Of a stretch of 28,904 bases of DNA, positions 28,140 to 28,904 are shown piece after piece. Source of the stretch: an uncultured Collinsella sp. (GTDB taxonomy: Bacteria; Actinomycetota; Coriobacteriia; Coriobacteriales; Coriobacteriaceae). The notes beneath the pieces are model-generated. The model made no database searches, was not told the origin of the DNA, and saw nothing but the letters and a program-made list of their open reading frames with translations. The stretch lies in the NCBI GenBank assembly GCA_900552395.1, contig URZJ01000006.1, forward strand, positions 1-28,904, read 5' to 3'. A program made the position numbers and the translations under genes. Each line of letters begins with the position of its first letter. Position 1 is the first letter of the stretch.

Positions 28140-28904
28140 ATGTACCAGACGCGTAAGATCGGTGTGGTCGGCCAGGGCCACGTAGGAGCACATGTCGCCA
28201 ACAGCCTGCTCATGCAGGGCATTGCCGATGAGCTGTACCTGTGCGATATCAACGAGGCCAAGGTGACGTCCGAGGTCCAGGACCTGCGCGACTCCCTTTC
28301 GTTTGTCCCGTACAACACCAAGATCGTCAACTGCTACGACCACTACGAGGAGCTGGCCTGCTGCGACGTCATCGTCAACGCCGCCGGCAAGGTCGCGCTG
28401 GCCGCCGGCAACCGCGACGGCGAGCTGTTCTTTACCACCGACGCCGCCCGCACCTTTGCCAAGCGCATCGTCGACGCCGGCTTCGACGGCATCTTCGTGA
28501 GTATCTCCAACCCCTGCGACGTCGTGTGCACCGAGCTGTGGCATCTGACCGGCTACGACCCCAAGAAGATCATCGGCTCGGGCTGCGGCCTGGACTCCGC
28601 CCGTCTGCGCACCGAGATCTCCAAGAAGGTCGGCGTGAGCCCCAAGTCCATTGACGCCTACATGATCGGCGAGCACGGCTTTAGCCAGCTGGCTGCCTTT
28701 AAGTCCGCAACCATCGCCGGCAAGAGCCTCAACGAGCTCCAGGCCGAGAACCCCGACAAGTACGCCTTTGACCACATGGAGGTCGAGGAGCTCGCGCGCA
28801 AGGGCGGCTACGTAACCTACCAGGGCAAGCAGTGCACCGAGTACGCCGTCGCCAACTCCGCCGCGCGCGTCTGCGCTGCCGTTCTGCACAACGAGCACGC
28901 CGTG
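28140..28904 (+). CDS. L-lactate/L-2-hydroxyisocaproate dehydrogenase family (partial)
   Basis: The gene runs off the right edge after 255 residues. AAAGGAT precedes the ATG at 28140. The NAD site is GQGHVG (11-16) with an acidic Asp36 ending the second strand, which favours NAD over NADP. Arg92 in GNRDGE corresponds to the loop arginine, Asp152 and Arg155 (LDSAR) bind substrate, and the catalytic base is His179 in GEHGFSQ. The order fits the LDH/MDH superfamily, and the sequence around the loop recalls L-2-hydroxyisocaproate dehydrogenases more than classical LDH. It reduces a 2-oxoacid such as pyruvate or 2-oxoisocaproate to the L-hydroxyacid. Substrate is not settled. Confidence 0.9.
   Translation, partial: MYQTRKIGVVGQGHVGAHVANSLLMQGIADELYLCDINEAKVTSEVQDLRDSLSFVPYNTKIVNCYDHYEELACCDVIVNAAGKVALAAGNRDGELFFTTDAARTFAKRIVDAGFDGIFVSISNPCDVVCTELWHLTGYDPKKIIGSGCGLDSARLRTEISKKVGVSPKSIDAYMIGEHGFSQLAAFKSATIAGKSLNELQAENPDKYAFDHMEVEELARKGGYVTYQGKQCTEYAVANSAARVCAAVLHNEHAV

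Noticed and set aside
28074..28898. A 274-codon minus-strand open frame over the dehydrogenase
   Set aside because: The plus strand encodes a coherent NAD site and catalytic His motif with its own promoter and Shine-Dalgarno; the antisense translation has no motif.

Overview
The window is GC-rich (low-GC stretches are confined to promoters and a few intergenic islands). It reads like a chromosome segment of a gut Coriobacteriia member, most likely Collinsella or a close relative. That placement is inference from composition, Shine-Dalgarno-led genes, SipW-class secreted proteins and an Amadori-sugar PTS operon; I could not run a database search.

Region 1 (1-4708, minus strand) is a compact operon. 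Four SipW-class secreted proteins are followed by the Ser/His signal peptidase SipW and then a membrane/coiled-coil protein cut by the window edge. Region 2 (4882-9245) holds a tRNA-Val(GAC) with promoter and terminator, a large imperfect inverted repeat, a possible DUF559/AbiEi-like protein, a DUF5710 protein, a small zinc-ribbon protein and an HNH endonuclease. Region 3 (9214-13949) returns to the surface system: two more SipW-class proteins, a hypothetical gene, and a two-gene operon of a PilZ (c-di-GMP receptor) protein and a membrane-anchored relative of the secreted proteins. All seven secreted or anchored proteins share a C-terminal signature, roughly hydrophobic-W/Y-hydrophobic-E/D-G-x-D. 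With SipW and PilZ they look like one surface-fibre or matrix system, possibly c-di-GMP controlled, split over three loci.

Region 4 (14332-19206, minus strand) is a mannose-family PTS operon: GntR/UTRA regulator, EIIA, EIIB, SIS-domain deglycase, EIIC, EIID. The deglycase resembles FrlB/GfrF, which points to uptake and cleavage of fructoselysine- or glucoselysine-type Amadori compounds. A hairpin terminator and a second promoter lie between EIIB and the deglycase.

Region 5 (19632-28904) holds an M16C (PreP-like) metallopeptidase, a HicAB toxin-antitoxin pair bracketed by two related palindromes, a P1B-type metal ATPase with an unusual SCA membrane motif and a small membrane partner gene, 5-formyl-THF cyclo-ligase, MetA (Glu111, so predicted acetyl-CoA specific), and the start of an L-2-hydroxyacid (lactate/hydroxyisocaproate type) dehydrogenase.

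Intergenic regions carry three families of short repeats: GAGCGTGGA units, TCTCTC dyads, and palindromes with a GGGACAGG core. No CRISPR array, rRNA or complete insertion sequence was seen.
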